The notes under the pieces were generated by a model. The model did not search any database. It was not told the DNA's origin and was given only the letters and a program-made list of their open reading frames with translations. Shown here piece by piece: positions 1 through 12,924 of a stretch of 64,000 nt of DNA. The translations under genes were made by a program, and so were the position numbers. How positions within the stretch are numbered: the stretch's first letter is position 1; each line of letters starts with the position of its first letter. The DNA is from Jacaranda mimosifolia (Eukaryota > Streptophyta > Magnoliopsida > Lamiales > Bignoniaceae): the NCBI GenBank assembly GCA_018894105.1, contig CM032121.1, positions 36,488,230 to 36,552,229 on the forward strand, written 5' to 3'.

Positions 1-3000
1 ACAGATAACTAAATTTGACATTATTTCTAGGGTCTACCACCAAAACCCTTTCATTAAGGTTATAAATTTTCTTGGTGGAAAAGGTCTATACGTCCATAAA
101 GTATCCTACCCAAATATAAAGTCCTCAAAATTAATTTATGACCAACATAATTGACTATATGTCAAGGTACGTAGCAACCAGAATTAAAGCTTATTACCTT
201 GGGACAATTATTTTCAAGGGATCATATTACTATGCTAGCATGCATGCCCAAGGTGGAAAAGTCCTTTGAGTGCTTATAGTGTCCTTTAGTAAACATAAGC
301 AATCAATGCCTTTACTTTTAATTAAGATGGAGTTGAAATAAAGAACCAAAGTTGAGGCTACATTGTCTATGCAATTGTCTTTAATTTTGTGTTCTAGATA
401 TAATCGAACATAACCAATTTATTCTGATTCGCGATCGTCTAATAGGATTTTTCTAAATCAGATGTATTTATATCTATCGAGTCGAGAGAATTCATTTGAG
501 GATATAATAGAGTCTACTTACAAACTATTATATACTAAGTATCCTTGTCAAGAACCAGAACTAACTTACAAAGGGCTGTACTAATTTCTGTCATTTGGTT
601 CGCGGAAATCAACATTACCAAAAATTAAGAAAAGATGATATGTCAAAAAGTTCAGTTTCATGCATCATGAGACTTTCCAGGATCAAATGTATTCTTTGCA
701 CAAGTCTAAATTACAGGCAGTGATGATGAGAATCTCGAGGATAAAGAAATGCAAATGGAGTTGGATTTGATCAGAGGTATAGACCCCATATGCATTATTG
801 CCAAATAAATGGTCCCCAGATCCCAGACAAGACACTTTTCCTCAGAGTTTCAGTGATACATCCCTTTTAAATACCCTCATTCTTTCAAGTTTGAATTGTA
901 CAGCCGCCCACCACCACCACCCCACCGGCCGTCCGGGATCACCTAACTAGCTAGCCTACCATTGTCTCTCCAACTTAAAGCCACATGCATTCCACTCTCT
1001 CCTAAATTTTGGTATCCCATTTTTACTTTATGTTAAAGTGTGGCATATATACATATAGTAGGGATATAAGAAATGATAATAACATATATCTGAGGATAAA
1101 TAAAGGGTTCTTTTAGCTTATAAATGAATTTTATGTTTTCACTTAATTTAAGTGGATTGTAAATAGATAACAATATGATCGTAATAAAATAAAATGTTAA
1201 AATCACCATATAGGATTTAATTGTTCAATTGGCCATAACTCATGTGTATATATTTAGTCTATTAGATGGAACCGAATAGTCTGTGGTCCAGTGGCATGAG
1301 TCTCTCACATAATATAGAAGGTTAAGATTTTGAATCTTAACAAACTCCTAATTTGCATGTATATAAATAAAATAAAAAAAATTATTCGAGTGGAGTGAAA
1401 TCAACCCTTTATATACCATGGTTTCTTAAATTTTTTTGTACATATTGGATTGACATGCAATAAATAGACTTCTACTATGCCACCTAATTAAGTATTATTT
1501 AGGCAGAATACAGTCATTCATCCTTAAACAGACAAAAATCTTTGAAATAGAAGAAATTGTGAAAAGTGAGAAAAAAAAAGGAAATATAGAAATAAGAACT
1601 ACTTTTAGAATGAGGAGGATTAAATCTGACAACACCGGTCCGTCCAAGAACACCGTTCTCTTTCCTTTTTTTAACAGAAACATACTAAACATCAAATAGA
1701 CTTGTTTTTGAAGATTATGAATTGATAGATCATACAAGATTGAGTAGTCAATATTCACTTCGTATGGTTATTACATTTGCATTCGATGATCTACAGTACA
1801 CTTGAGTTTACGGACATGATTATTTTTTATAAACAAGCGTTCTTTTCCTCCATTTTTTTGATCTTATTCCCCGTAACTAAGACAACATCCTAATTATAGA
1901 AACTAGAAAGAAGCAAGGGTACCTATTTAGTTTCAAGGAATCGCTCTGAGCATCATTATTTCTTGGAAAATAACTGATCAATCAGTAGAGAAATTAAGAC
2001 AGAGAAAAGATTGCTCAGTGAACATAAAGGGACCACTCTTAAAGCATCATGGAAGGTACTATACTTCTTTTCCTCTTTATTTAGTTGACAATTGATAGCA
2101 TGCACACAAGGCTGGCCTCCTTGCAAATATAACCCCTGGTGTGCTGCTTGTACTTAGAAGTTACCATGTGAAAGTTTACTGGATGTAGAAGAGGAGATAA
2201 GTATTAGGTACACCACAAATTAAAGCATTGGTGTTCATCATTTTAATGGTACTATTTCCAATGACCATCTAATGTTTTTTATTATCATGGGTCCAAATAT
2301 TAGTTCTAAGAACAGTCAATGTCGAGCTAATTCAATAATCTGAGTGCACGTGTTTACAACAGATTGGTCTGAATTATAACATCTGGTTGTATATTAGTCG
2401 GAATGAAATAAAAGGCATTAATATTTGTAGGACGCAGGGGATTGATTAGGAGCGCGGCACATGTCTAGATATTTATAAAGTGTCTAGGACATATGTGATA
2501 TTAGTTTGGAGCCGGGTCAAGATGGATGTGGCCTGGGTTGAGTATGATTTAAGGTTATCGAAAGGTCTCTAAAGTATCAATCTATTTGATTTATTTTATC
2601 ATGTCAATAAGATTCAATTACTTAATCGAGTGATCAAGTTTAGTATCTAAATCTGAAATCATAATAAAGTTAGGATCACTGAAGTTTCCAAAATCTTTCG
2701 GAACTTAACAAAATTTTGTGGGATTTAAAGATTGTTATAGGAATACTATTAAAAATCAATAGAAAACGTATCTTGACATTTTGTAATGTGGAATATTTAC
2801 AGTGGAGTGTTGAAGTTAACTTTTCATATCTAATTTATGTAGCCATGGGTGTAGATTTCAATGGACTTGTCTCACTGGGTTGCCTAAGGAGAACGGTATG
2901 CGTTCTATCATGGTTATTTGTTGATCTTTTATAATTATATGTTTTTTCTGTGCCTACACTACATGCTTGCTCGATAAAATAATACCAACACAATTGACGT

Positions 3001-4609
3001 TCGGAGATAATAAGTTGGAAGCCAATTCAAAGCAGGTTCTTGATCCATATAAAAAATATATGAATCATGAAGCATAATTAGAGCGTTAGTTTAAATTGTA
3101 GGGACAAAATAATCTACTCCCTTTACTATATTATATCATAGTCTAATCCATATAAAAAGACAGAGAACCGTTACATGTTTGTAATTTATATAACATTTCA
3201 CGTACTGAAAAGATAACCATTTACTTGGGGAAAAAATCGTACATGTCATCCAAGAATTTTGAATGATCATATAATATTAATTCATCAGTACTACCGATAG
3301 GCACAGAGGTCATTTGGACTTGCCAAAAACTAGAAGAACTGAGCCTTAGGAATCACAAATCCCAGGGATTCTCCACTTCTCCCTCTTCCTTATCTATAGA
3401 GCTAGCTTTCCTCTATGCAGAGAGAAGTGTACATTAAGGGAAGCTGATAGTGATTAGGTAAAATTACAAAAGGAAGGTCCCACTTTAATGTTATGTGACC
3501 TGTGCATTTTTTTCTATCATGGAAAGACCGAAAGCGAGATTAGCATAACAACTTCTTTGAGTGCGTATTTTTTCTCATTATGAATTGTTCAGTTTGAGCC
3601 ATTTGGCCCTCTTGGACGTATCATAGAAGTTCCCCACATCTGTAGAACATGTGATTTGTGCCATCCATATCTACTACTCAAAGAACACATCTGTCATCAC
3701 AGCCGCACACCAAAATGCCAGTCAAACTAAAATTCTTCTGCCACAGAGATAACCGGTACATAAGATAAGTTACTATCACAAACAGATTCAAACTCGAGAC
3801 TACTTTATGAAAAGTAATGTGTCAAATCAACTAAACTACTACTTTAGATAATACACACTGTCTTATTTATCTTTTTAAATAAAGTTAATGGGCAGAGAAT
3901 AGAGATGAGGTGCAGTTAACTTTCCCCGCCATCTTTTGCATTATTCACTGGGAGCATTCAATCCCTTTAATCAGCTGCTTCTACCTTTTTATTTTGTTTC
4001 TCCCAATTACTAGGGTTATTACATGTCCTTGTCATTGGCAAAAAAGATGAAAATACAATCACTGCATCAAACAGTAGCAGCAGAGGAAAAGTAGAGATTG
4101 GACAATTCTGTGTTGCTTCCGCATAAAGGATCAGTCTAATTTCCTCCCTCTTGTGGGTACCCTAAAATAACTCACGAGCCATATCATTATTTCTTTTTTT
4201 TTTTATCATTTTCTTTTTTTGGGGTTTCATTTTCTGGGTCCATCTTGTTAGCAATTGGGAATCCCCAAAACTTGGTTTTATTCTTCTCTATCAAAGAAAA
4301 AGTAATCAAACTAAAGTCTATCCACAATTAATTTTAGTTTAAGTCATCATCACTTTTTCCGCCGAGGAAATGAAAGCATAGTATGAGGCCAGTTTTGGTT
4401 CCTTCTATCTTGATCTTGTTGGACACTTCTAGAGTCATCATTTTAGCACGCGCATGTATGTATGAATATTTTTTCAAACTCTTTAAATTATATATTGATT
4501 AAGATATGTATAAATGTGGTTCTAAAAGCGATAAGATTTGATTTGCATCATATTTGTCTGCCCCATAAAGCGCCCAACCAATTATAGGCTCGAAGATAAA
4601 TATTTATAT
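1..4609. other. AT-rich intergenic DNA without a recognisable gene
   Basis: I find no convincing reading frame here. The few ORFs are short, low-complexity and unlike any family I know. The composition is typical of plant spacer DNA, with poly-T runs such as the one near 4193-4204. A short CCACC-rich, GC-richer patch lies near 900-950. The segment around 3300-4450 resembles promoter or leader DNA (pyrimidine-rich patches, scattered CAAT and TATA-like words), but no gene start follows. Confidence 0.6.
1277..1350 (+). repeat. Possible tRNA-derived (SINE-like) fragment
   Basis: A stretch reading TGGTCCAGTGGCATGAG resembles a tRNA A box. About 45 bases later GGTTAAGATTTTGAATC resembles a degenerate B box. 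An A-rich run (AAATAAAATAAAAAAAATT) follows at about 1365-1383. This order is what a plant SINE head and tail would look like. The boxes are imperfect and no target duplication is visible, so this is a weak call. Confidence 0.25.
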
Positions 4610-4848
4610 CAGACCACTAACTGAAATTATAGAGGAATTATTCTTTCTTACCTGCTTTAGGAAGAAAATAATCTAGAAGCATATGTCATGTCAAGCCACT
4701 CAATGGAACTACGAATGACTCAATGTTACTTGTTTCAAAAAGACGATGCTCTGGAAGCATACTCTGTATCACACCATTAATTGGAACTATGAAAAACCCA
4801 TTTTTACCTACTTTAGGAAGATAATACCCTAAAAGCAAACATCAACCA
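4610..4848. repeat. Three-copy degenerate tandem repeat, unit about 80 bp
   Basis: Three consecutive units begin near 4610, 4692 and 4770 with CAGACCACTAAC, CAAGCCACTCAA and CACACCATTAAT. The first and third share the later words TACCTGCTTTAGGAAGA and TACCTACTTTAGGAAGA, and all end near an AGAAGCA/GGAAGCA/AAAAGCA word. The middle copy is the most diverged. It is probably a fragment of an old dispersed element. Confidence 0.55.
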
Positions 4849-5288
4849 CAGTACAAGTAATTTTAAGAATAGAGTAATTTTAAGAATCGTAGAAGATTAT
4901 AAAGATAGATACGAGGATATAAAAAAATATTTTATACATAGGCACCCATAAGAAGTATAAGTAAGTAGGGGCAAGGGTCAAAATGAAGAGTAGTTTTAAA
5001 AATTATACAAGAAATACAGGGATAGATATGTACATATAATTCGTAGTTAATTTTTGAACCAATATTGAGAATTCAGGCATAAAATACGTAAGAATGTTAA
5101 GTGAAAATTTGTATAAGAATATCACAATTAAAGAAACCATCAACAATCAATTTGAATTCTTCATTTCAATATAGTCCGCTACTCCATATATTGTCGATGA
5201 TGCCTGCTTTTCGTTTCTTCAATCCTAAAACCTTTTAGTGTCACCATTATGGCACCCCAATATTCATGAATATCTTTTGGATAGGAAA

Positions 5289-5321
<33 letters not shown>

Positions 5322-8173
5322 GATAAAAAGGAATATCCTGTGGAGTCCTCCAAATTATAATTCTTACTGATATACGTGTACAAGTGTGATCCTAAATTAG
5401 AAAAGATTTTATCTGTATAAGCAATTTCAATTCTCCAATTTAATATGATATTTCTATATTATATCTCACGTTGTATATATACACCAACTACATATACTAT
5501 TTTTTGAATTATCCATTTCAAACGTATATACAAATTAATGAAATGAAATACATGATTACATATAATCTCAAAACAAAAGATCCCAAGTGATCAATAGATA
5601 TATCATTGGCTATAATTTCTTCTTCAACTAATCTTGATTAACTACTAACCTCAACCAAGCAACTGCAATGTCTGACATTATCTGTGTCAAATCAGTGTCA
5701 TAATTCATAGAGACAATTCCGAACCACAGAATTGTCTTTCTCTATGATGATAGAGATGCCAAGGATATAAAGAGGGGTGAAGAAGTGATGGTGATAGTGA
5801 ACTTACCAAATGCAGTAGAGGGACCCTTTTATCTACTCACTGGGCTTGCAGTCTGCATTTTAAATGTAGTTGTAATGGTACAAAACCTGTATTAGCTTTA
5901 ATACTCACCAAATGTAAATAGTGTCCCTCTGAAATGAGCAATGAACCCATCAGACATCGCACTCCAACAATTGCGATGCACACGCGAGAATTGCTGCAAC
6001 TGTAGATGGATAATAACCACACACTGATTATGTGTAGCTCCTTTTCCATATTGTGTTTCGTCTCTATTTCTATATCATGTCCTTGTTAACAAAGACATTG
6101 ACGCATACATTTGCAGATACAAATAGGGCCTTCTGGACAAAACATTTCAATCCAGATCTCACCATAAGTGACTGTCGTAAGTTATTGCTAGAACCAGCTT
6201 CTTGGTCATCCTATATGCATAAACCACACATAAATGATATCACATATGGCTCATGATTTCAGGCGTCTAGCTTATTTGTCGTGGAATGCTGTAATCTCTT
6301 GCCTCGTTTCTTCCATCTGGCTTTCCTGCAGAACTAGTGTTTTTTCTAACACCTACATGTAATTTTGTAACACTTGAACGACCTAAGTTTATTTTACAAA
6401 CTGTTTCTCAAGTTTCAGATCATGTAAAATCTAATATAAACTAAGCTTTAATATAACTAGAACAATAAAGTAATCGAAGCTATATTCTCATCAATCACCA
6501 AAGAAAATTGGTCCTCATGATTCGTGTCCTCTAGGCACAAGCTCCACAGTGTAATGGCTCTGAAAGAAACCCTGCCAAGCCACTAAATGGTAAACAAACT
6601 CCTTCAGCAACAACAGTTACACCGGGAAACCAAATGTTTGTCAAAGGTGTAGCACTCTATTACCGCAACACTTGACTACCTTCATTGTTGCTTAATTTCT
6701 ATCCCGATATGCTCCAAAATGGAACTCCTAATTTTTCTTTTCAAAGAGAGATAGGATATAAAACAAGAAAGCATAGAGCCATATAGGCCCAGATGTTGCA
6801 TACCTATCAAACCATCATCTTCCATCATGGCAAATAGATGAAGCCATTCCTACACAAACTTAATCACTAAAAACACACACTACTCCATTTAAGCTAAACT
6901 CCATTCATAATTGCAATCAGCAGACTAAACAGCATAAGATAGATTTTTGTCTCCAAAAAATGGCGGCGAAATAAGTATTGTAGTGGGGATGGGGAGGGGG
7001 GAAAGGTATCCAATTGACCAAAAGGTTATTATACTCCAGCGGACATTTACATTTATCAGATATCGAATAATGAAGATATCTTCCTTCGCTGGGTTAAAAT
7101 ATAGAAATCAACTGCAGAGCATCTAAAATAAATTCATGGAGCAGAGAAAATTATATACGCAGACTGTTGCATATGATCTCCAGAAATTATACAAGCTTCA
7201 AGACCTTTAATTACATTCAAGTTTCAGAACATTGGAGAACCAATGAGCCGCTTCTTGCAATGTCGCTTAAAAATAAAAGCAGGACTCCTTGAAGGCAGCA
7301 ACACATTATTGGCAAAAGAACTTGGTACGAGACACTTCATCTCATAAACCTTCTTGTCTCAGTTAAGATACATGTCTGAAAATGTAAAACAGAGGTGAGG
7401 AGGGGAAAATATTGAAATATATAGTCCTAAGAGGTAGAAGAAAACCAGCAATGTGAAACCAGGCTGACTGTTCTAAATTTCATCCACGAGAACTTTAAGC
7501 AGCCCAGGTAGCTGTCACCCTGTTACACAAAGAAAATGATCCTGAGCACATTCAGAAAAGTAGACCAAAACTTCATGTGCACTGGGGCGAGCAATGGGAG
7601 ACAAAGAAGACTGCCTGCCACAGTCAAGTGGAGCTAGCCAACCCAAATAAAATTCCAAATGCAAAATGATGTGTAAATATTGCAAATTCAGATGCAAATA
7701 AGGTACAACATCAACTCCACCAAAAAATCAAGATTGCTTGAGTGTAAGTATATTATAAAGTTTCTGTCCATTCAGAATCTGGTGCAGTCTGATTTTTATT
7801 GTTAACTACAAAATTCAGCCCTCTTTCAGCATCAGATATTGTTGTACATAGTTATTGAAAAAGTCATTCTGAAAGAATAATAAGCAGGCCTAGGTAGATA
7901 CAACCTCTACACAGCCACTCAGCTATATAAGTAGGGTCTGATAAATAGGATTAGAATCCAATATAGCACCTTGAAGGAGAAAGACAATTAAAGCAGTTCT
8001 GATCTCAGAACAAAAGTTAGCCAAACTGTTGGAAAACTTTTGTCTAATATTGGGGATGCAGGTCTTCCTGATCTTTTATTTGAAGAAGATTAATTAGTAA
8101 TTCAGGTCCAAATGGAGATACAAAATGATCTGCCTGGAATTCAAAGTTTGAAGCCACAGATGTACTACCACAG
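4849..8173. other. AT-rich intergenic DNA, no supported gene
   Basis: Short ORFs at 5837-6256 and 7515-7697 have no recognisable domain and look like chance frames. An A-rich (AAAATA)n microsatellite lies at about 5285-5325. The part after about 7200 could belong to the 3' side or a 3'-UTR intron of the minus-strand complex I gene further right, but I see nothing that fixes this. Confidence 0.5.
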
Positions 8174-8181
8174 CATAACAC

Positions 8182-8842
8182 TAGGTGTGGCAACGGGGTG
8201 GGCATGGGGCGGGTTTGACCAGACCCGAAACCCGCCCCGCCTACTTCTATTTGGATCTGGGACCCGTCCCACCCCATCCTCTCTTTTAAACCTGCCCCGC
8301 CCTTCTTTAGACTCCTAACCCGGCGGGTCTAACCCGCCAAACCCGTTTTTCTTTTCTTTCTTTCTTTTTTTTTTTTAGCTTTTTTATTAAAATATATAAT
8401 TTTATAATTCATATGTTTTCAAAATTGATTAAGATATACATACACAAAGAATATGTATACATGTATAGAAAATTAGAATCCAATTTACAATAAGTTTCTA
8501 ACACTATTTTTCAAAATTTAAAAAAAAATATCCATATTAATTGATTTTAATCTATTTTTTCATTTTTATGATCATTGAATGAGTACAAAATTATTATTTA
8601 TTTGATGAAATATATATGCTATTATAATCCTAATTTTTTATATTTTATGTACATATATTATATATAATATATTTATAATATATTATATATTAATTATACG
8701 GGGCGGGTCCGGAGCAAGTTTACTTAAACGCATAACCCGCCCTGGACCCATCCGGGTCCATAAAATTAGGACCCGTAACCCACCACATTAGGGGCGGGTC
8801 CGGGGCGGGGACCCGATCTACCTGGACCCATTGCCATGCCTA
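8182..8842. mobile_element. Non-autonomous hAT-type MITE with 8-bp target duplication
   Basis: The element starts TAGGTGTGGCAACGGGG and ends in the inverse complement of TAGGCATGGCAATGGG, giving imperfect terminal inverted repeats of about 16 bp. It is flanked by the identical 8-mer CATAACAC at 8174-8181 and 8843-8850. An 8-bp duplication is the hAT signature. Both ends are rich in GGGCGGGT/ACCCGCCC words that can pair with each other, while the centre (about 8340-8700) is almost pure A/T. There is no transposase, so it would have to be moved in trans. Length is 661 bp. Confidence 0.88.
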
Positions 8843-8850
8843 CATAACAC

Positions 8851-10123
8851 AAGCTCAGGTCGTATGCTCAAGAAGCATACCTGTGTGTTATTTATTTCAG
8901 ACACCCTAAGATATTTTTAAGATTTAGATCTGTTCTTCGGCAATAATGCCACAATGCTTTTAACATAGTTATAACACAGCAATAAAAGAAGACAAAACAG
9001 AATGCACTCAGAATTAATTCAAATAAAAGTATATTGGAACAGTTGGCGTCAAAGGTAACGCTCAAGAATATATTGTAGCAGTTGGTAAAAAGAGTATGAT
9101 AATAGTATGAGTCCAATCATCAAGAAAAACTAATCTTAAGCGACCTAATTAAAGGAGTAATTTCACAGGGAAACTAATATCTTGATTTTAGTTCACAAAA
9201 TCTAATCTGCCATTTGATTGGATAACTGAAATCAGCATTTATATATTCATTCAAACAATTGCCAATAGCTGTATTTCCCGTAACTGGGAAAGGAGAAGGA
9301 AGTGGTTTAATTTTTACACTTATGATTCACCCTTTGGAAACCATAACTGGCAAGACTAGTTACTACTACATTATCTTAACCTACACATCTATATTGTGAT
9401 ATTCTCTTCATCAACACTGCAAGCAAACATTGACATATTTCTTACTACAGTTGACTACACACGGTCCAACATCCACATAATGAGATATAAAATACACAGA
9501 TCAGGCAAGTAGAGATAGTCCTACTGCAGTGTCATTGCTTGTGATGCAAATTCTGAGCAGCATGGAGTGATTAGAGTTTTGATTGATCTGCTTTATCTGC
9601 TAACCTTTCCTTTCAGCAACAGGTAAAACATACTTGTACTATTGATTCATTCACAGCAATGTATCTGCTTATTTTTCTGCAGGTTCCATTGAAGGAAAAA
9701 CCAGCAATCTAGTGACATTGTATTCCTCATAAGCATCCACAATATAACAAAGTAACATATCAATTACTAATCCTTTAAAAGAGTAGGAAGAAAATCTGGT
9801 AAGATCCCAAAACCAAAATTCAATCCATTCAACACTGGCATGAATGAAGCCTCTCGCTCCATCTCATGATTTGAAAATCGAATCTTACAACAGAACTCAC
9901 ATAACACATTTAACCACTAAACTCCATCACATAAAAAGTCATATCGGCAAGGAAATCATTTATGAAAACTAATAAGTTATTCAAACCAAATACTCTTATC
10001 CATCCAACATTCAATATCAAACCATTGCAGAACAATTCATCTTAACAAATCCCAATAATCAAAAATCCATTTCTCATAATCAAACAATCAAATAAGTAAA
10101 CAAAATAAATTATACCAGATATC
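8851..10123. other. Intergenic DNA downstream of the complex I gene
   Basis: No ORF of substance on either strand. The DNA lies immediately 3' of the minus-strand complex I gene. Six bases after its stop codon the minus strand reads CTG|GTATAATTT, a weak 5' splice-site-like sequence, so a 3'-UTR intron is possible. This is inference only. Confidence 0.4.
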
Positions 10124-10504
10124 TTATTTCTGGTAGCCGCCACCGATGGCATTATCGTCCTCGACAACTTTTGCAGTCAAGTAAGGCCTGGGAAAATCAC
10201 TCACATCGAAAGTCTTCTCCTTCATCATCTTCTCCACGTCAGCCTTCTTCAAGATAGTGCGCTTTATTGGGGGTCGGTTGCGGCGCTGGTCTCGGGCAAA
10301 GTACTTGATGTCGTAAACGGTTTCTGGGAGAGAGGTGGGCACGATGGCTTTAGCGGAGGCCGTGGCGGGGCAGAAGACGCGGTATTCCGTTGCCTTTGGA
10401 AGGGCGGAGCGATACTCTGGATCCGAGACGGGGCCCGTGATTTCCCAGGGTTTCTTTATGTAGCGACGGAGGGTTTGGATTAGGGATTTCGCAGCGGACG
10501 CCAT
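10124..10504 (-). CDS. Mitochondrial NADH dehydrogenase (complex I) accessory subunit, B14.5a/NDUFA7 type
   Basis: Single-exon ORF of 126 residues, from MASAAKSLIQ to GGGYQK. The N-terminus is basic and amphipathic (SLIQTLRRYIKKPWE). The middle carries DIKYFARDQRRNRPPI followed by KRTILKKADVEKMM. The tyrosine/aromatic-RDxRR-x-PP pattern is shared with the B14.5a (NDUFA7) accessory subunit of respiratory complex I, and the length suits the plant form. I see no cleavable presequence, as is usual for many accessory subunits. The role would be structural, in the membrane-matrix junction of NADH:ubiquinone oxidoreductase in mitochondria; it is not catalytic. The first ATG is used because upstream DNA is leader-like. 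Another plant-specific small complex I subunit is possible instead, and I am surer of the complex I link than of the exact subunit. The gene stands alone, between an AT-rich repeat region and spacer. Confidence 0.7.
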   Translation of the reverse strand: MASAAKSLIQTLRRYIKKPWEITGPVSDPEYRSALPKATEYRVFCPATASAKAIVPTSLPETVYDIKYFARDQRRNRPPIKRTILKKADVEKMMKEKTFDVSDFPRPYLTAKVVEDDNAIGGGYQK

Positions 10505-10684
10505 TGCAGAATTGGGAATTTTCTTCAGTGTGTTTGCTCCCTGTTTCAGGAGTTATGAACCGTGGGGAGAATAAACATATCGTGGTAAATGCAAAGCAGA
10601 ATCGCTGTGATTAAAACGCGACTTTTGTTACAACGAGAAAAAAATAATTTTCATTTCTGAAAATCAATTGAAGTTCTAATTGAA

Positions 10685-10848
10685 GGAATAAATTTTGTCT
10701 ACCCAACTTTGGGGTGGGCACTTCATTGAGTATTTTTTATTTGGATTGGGTATTTTTAGTCCCTAAATTCAAATGAGTATTTATGGAGTACCCGAAAATT
10801 TGGGAATTAGGTATCGGATATTGGCTTAGGGTATCCCATTTTATTTAA

Positions 10849-10885
<37 letters not shown>

Positions 10886-11290
10886 AGTATTATATATTTA
10901 ATTGAAATGTCAATATATGATGTATATTATATATTATACATTAATGTTTATATTTAAATTTTAAAATTATATCGGGTACCCCCATTTTATTTTTAAAAAA
11001 ACTAATTATATTATTAAGTATTGTACATTTAATTGAAGTGTTAACATATGAAGTATATCATATATTAGATATTAATATTTATATTTAAGTTTTAAAATTA
11101 TATATTATGTGGGATTTAGAACTTGTAAATAATAAATAGTAGTGCTATCAATTGATTTACAACGAAAATAAATAATGAATTAACAAAATTTTAATTTTTA
11201 TTTATTAAAAATATGAAAAAAAATTCATGGGAATTTTGGGGGTACCCCCAGGGGTACTCGATTTTAATAATAGACAAAAAAATAATAATA
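10685..11290. repeat. AT-rich repeat block with (AAT)n microsatellite and internal duplication
   Basis: The block contains an (AAT)n microsatellite at about 10847-10879. Two imperfect direct copies of about 95 bp follow, at about 10880-10977 and 11013-11105. Both run from an ATTAAGTATT word through TTTAATTGAA and end TTTTAAAATTATAT. GGGTACCC-type words lie near 10976 and 11241. It looks like a remnant of a non-autonomous element, but I find no clear ends or target duplication. Confidence 0.5.
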
Positions 11291-12151
11291 ATAAAAATAA
11301 AAAAAATCTTTTAATTAATGGGAAATAACATTGGGGAAGAGGGAGTGAAAAGAAAATGGAGTCTGCATAAGGGAATAGTCATTAATATTAATCATTTTTT
11401 TTTTAACAATATATAGAAAAGCATTATATGAGATAATTATTTGTCTTTAAATTGAAAAAATATAATATATTGCAATAAATTAAGGGGGCATAATTTAAAG
11501 AGGTTAAATTTTTTTTGGAAATTTTACTTTTATATTTATTGTTAGGCAACCAATCAACATATTTTCCATACTCAATAAAATAAAATTACTATGCATTAGT
11601 ATTTAATTAAAATAGAATAATTGTGATGAATAAATTACTTCCTGTTATAAATGGTTGGTTATTAATCACTCGATAAAGTTCTGTTGACAATATGTGCAGA
11701 ACATATACTATATGATAATTAAGTAATCAGAAAATGTATTAATAATTTAGGAGACAAAATCTAAAGAAGTTAAAAGATTTTGAAAACTAATTTAAATATT
11801 GTAATTAAATCTTCACCAAGCAATTAACAAATTTTTTTCATAATTAATAACTCTAAAATAATAAAAAAAAATTAATTTGTGGGCCTATTTGAGCAATTGC
11901 GACTAATGACCTCCTTCCTATATATAAAATGGCATATGCATAGATGGATGACTAGTTTTATTTTTTATTTTTTACACTAAGATGAAGAAATTTATTTCAA
12001 ATTAGTGGCAATTACAGAAGAGATAAATATAGGAATATAATCTTCGTTCAAATATAGAAACTGTGGCCCTAACAACACAATGAGCGGCCTAATCCATTGA
12101 ATGACGGGCAAAAGGAACACTATAATTTGTAAGCTCTAGGGATGGCAATGG

Positions 12152-12600
12152 CACTACAAGATAGCCTTTAGTGGCACTAATTTAGTGATACTTTATAAAG
12201 TAATGCCATATAAAAGTAATGTAGTGACAATTATAAAAAATGTCACTATAACGTGATATTTAGAGATATTTGATTAATGAATGACAAATAAAATGATGAC
12301 ATTTGATTGAAAATGGCACTATAAATATATTTTAATATCATTTAATTAGTATCACTAATTCTTTTTCTTAAAATGTCACTTATAGTTAGTTATAATGTCA
12401 TTTGGAAAAAAATATCATAAAATATTCAGCGGCACTCACTTAGTGGCATTTTATAATACAATGACACGCAATAATATTATAGTGATATTTGTTAAAAAAT
12501 GAAACTGAATGTAATATGTTGTGGTATTTAATTAATAAATGTCAAATAAAATAGTGGCATTTGATTGGACTTGCCAACATAAATGGGTTTTAAATGTGTT
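12152..12600. mobile_element. CACTA-like element fragment
   Basis: The block begins CACTACAAGATAGCC, which fits the CACTACAAGA terminus of plant En/Spm (CACTA) transposons. Many AGTGGCA/TGTCAC/AGTGACA-type words follow in both orientations, as in CACTA subterminal regions. No matching TCTTGTAGTG right end is visible, so it is truncated. Just outside, GGGATGGCAATGG (12140-12152) has an inverted partner near 12937-12950, which suggests an outer hAT-like element as well. There is no coding sequence. Confidence 0.5.
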
Positions 12601-12607
12601 TGAGTAA

Positions 12608-12924
12608 GAGAGTGTTTGGCTAAACTTATTGTAAATATATTATAAGCCCATACATCTTATAAGGTATTTTTGGAGCTTATAAGATGTTAATAATGACAAT
12701 TTTGTAATTAAAATTGTTAAAAATGAAAGATCTTGTTAAGATTTTAAAAATAAGTTAGGTCTCCTTACTTTTTTTAAAAGAGCTTATGAACTACTAACAT
12801 TTTATTTTAGGATCTTATAAGTTTCTTTTTAAAAAAAATTACCAAACACTTTTTATTAACTTATAAGCTCTTAAACACCTTATAAGATATTTTGAAAAGC
12901 TTATAAACTTACCCAAACACCCTC
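12608..12924. mobile_element. Tourist-like (PIF/Harbinger) MITE, copy 1
   Basis: The element runs from GAGAGTGTTTGG to CCAAACACCCTC and is flanked on both sides by TAA (12605-12607 and 12925-12927), the 3-bp target of PIF/Harbinger elements. The inverted repeats extend inward with interruptions: both arms carry versions of CTTATAAGGTGTTT and AGCTTATAAG. It has no coding capacity. A second member of the family is at 27745-28097. It sits inside the LINE scar. Confidence 0.75.

Noticed and set aside
5837..6256. Small head-to-head genes near 6.05 kb
   Set aside because: Frames of 70 and 67 codons with no domain and unremarkable composition; chance ORFs are expected at this length.
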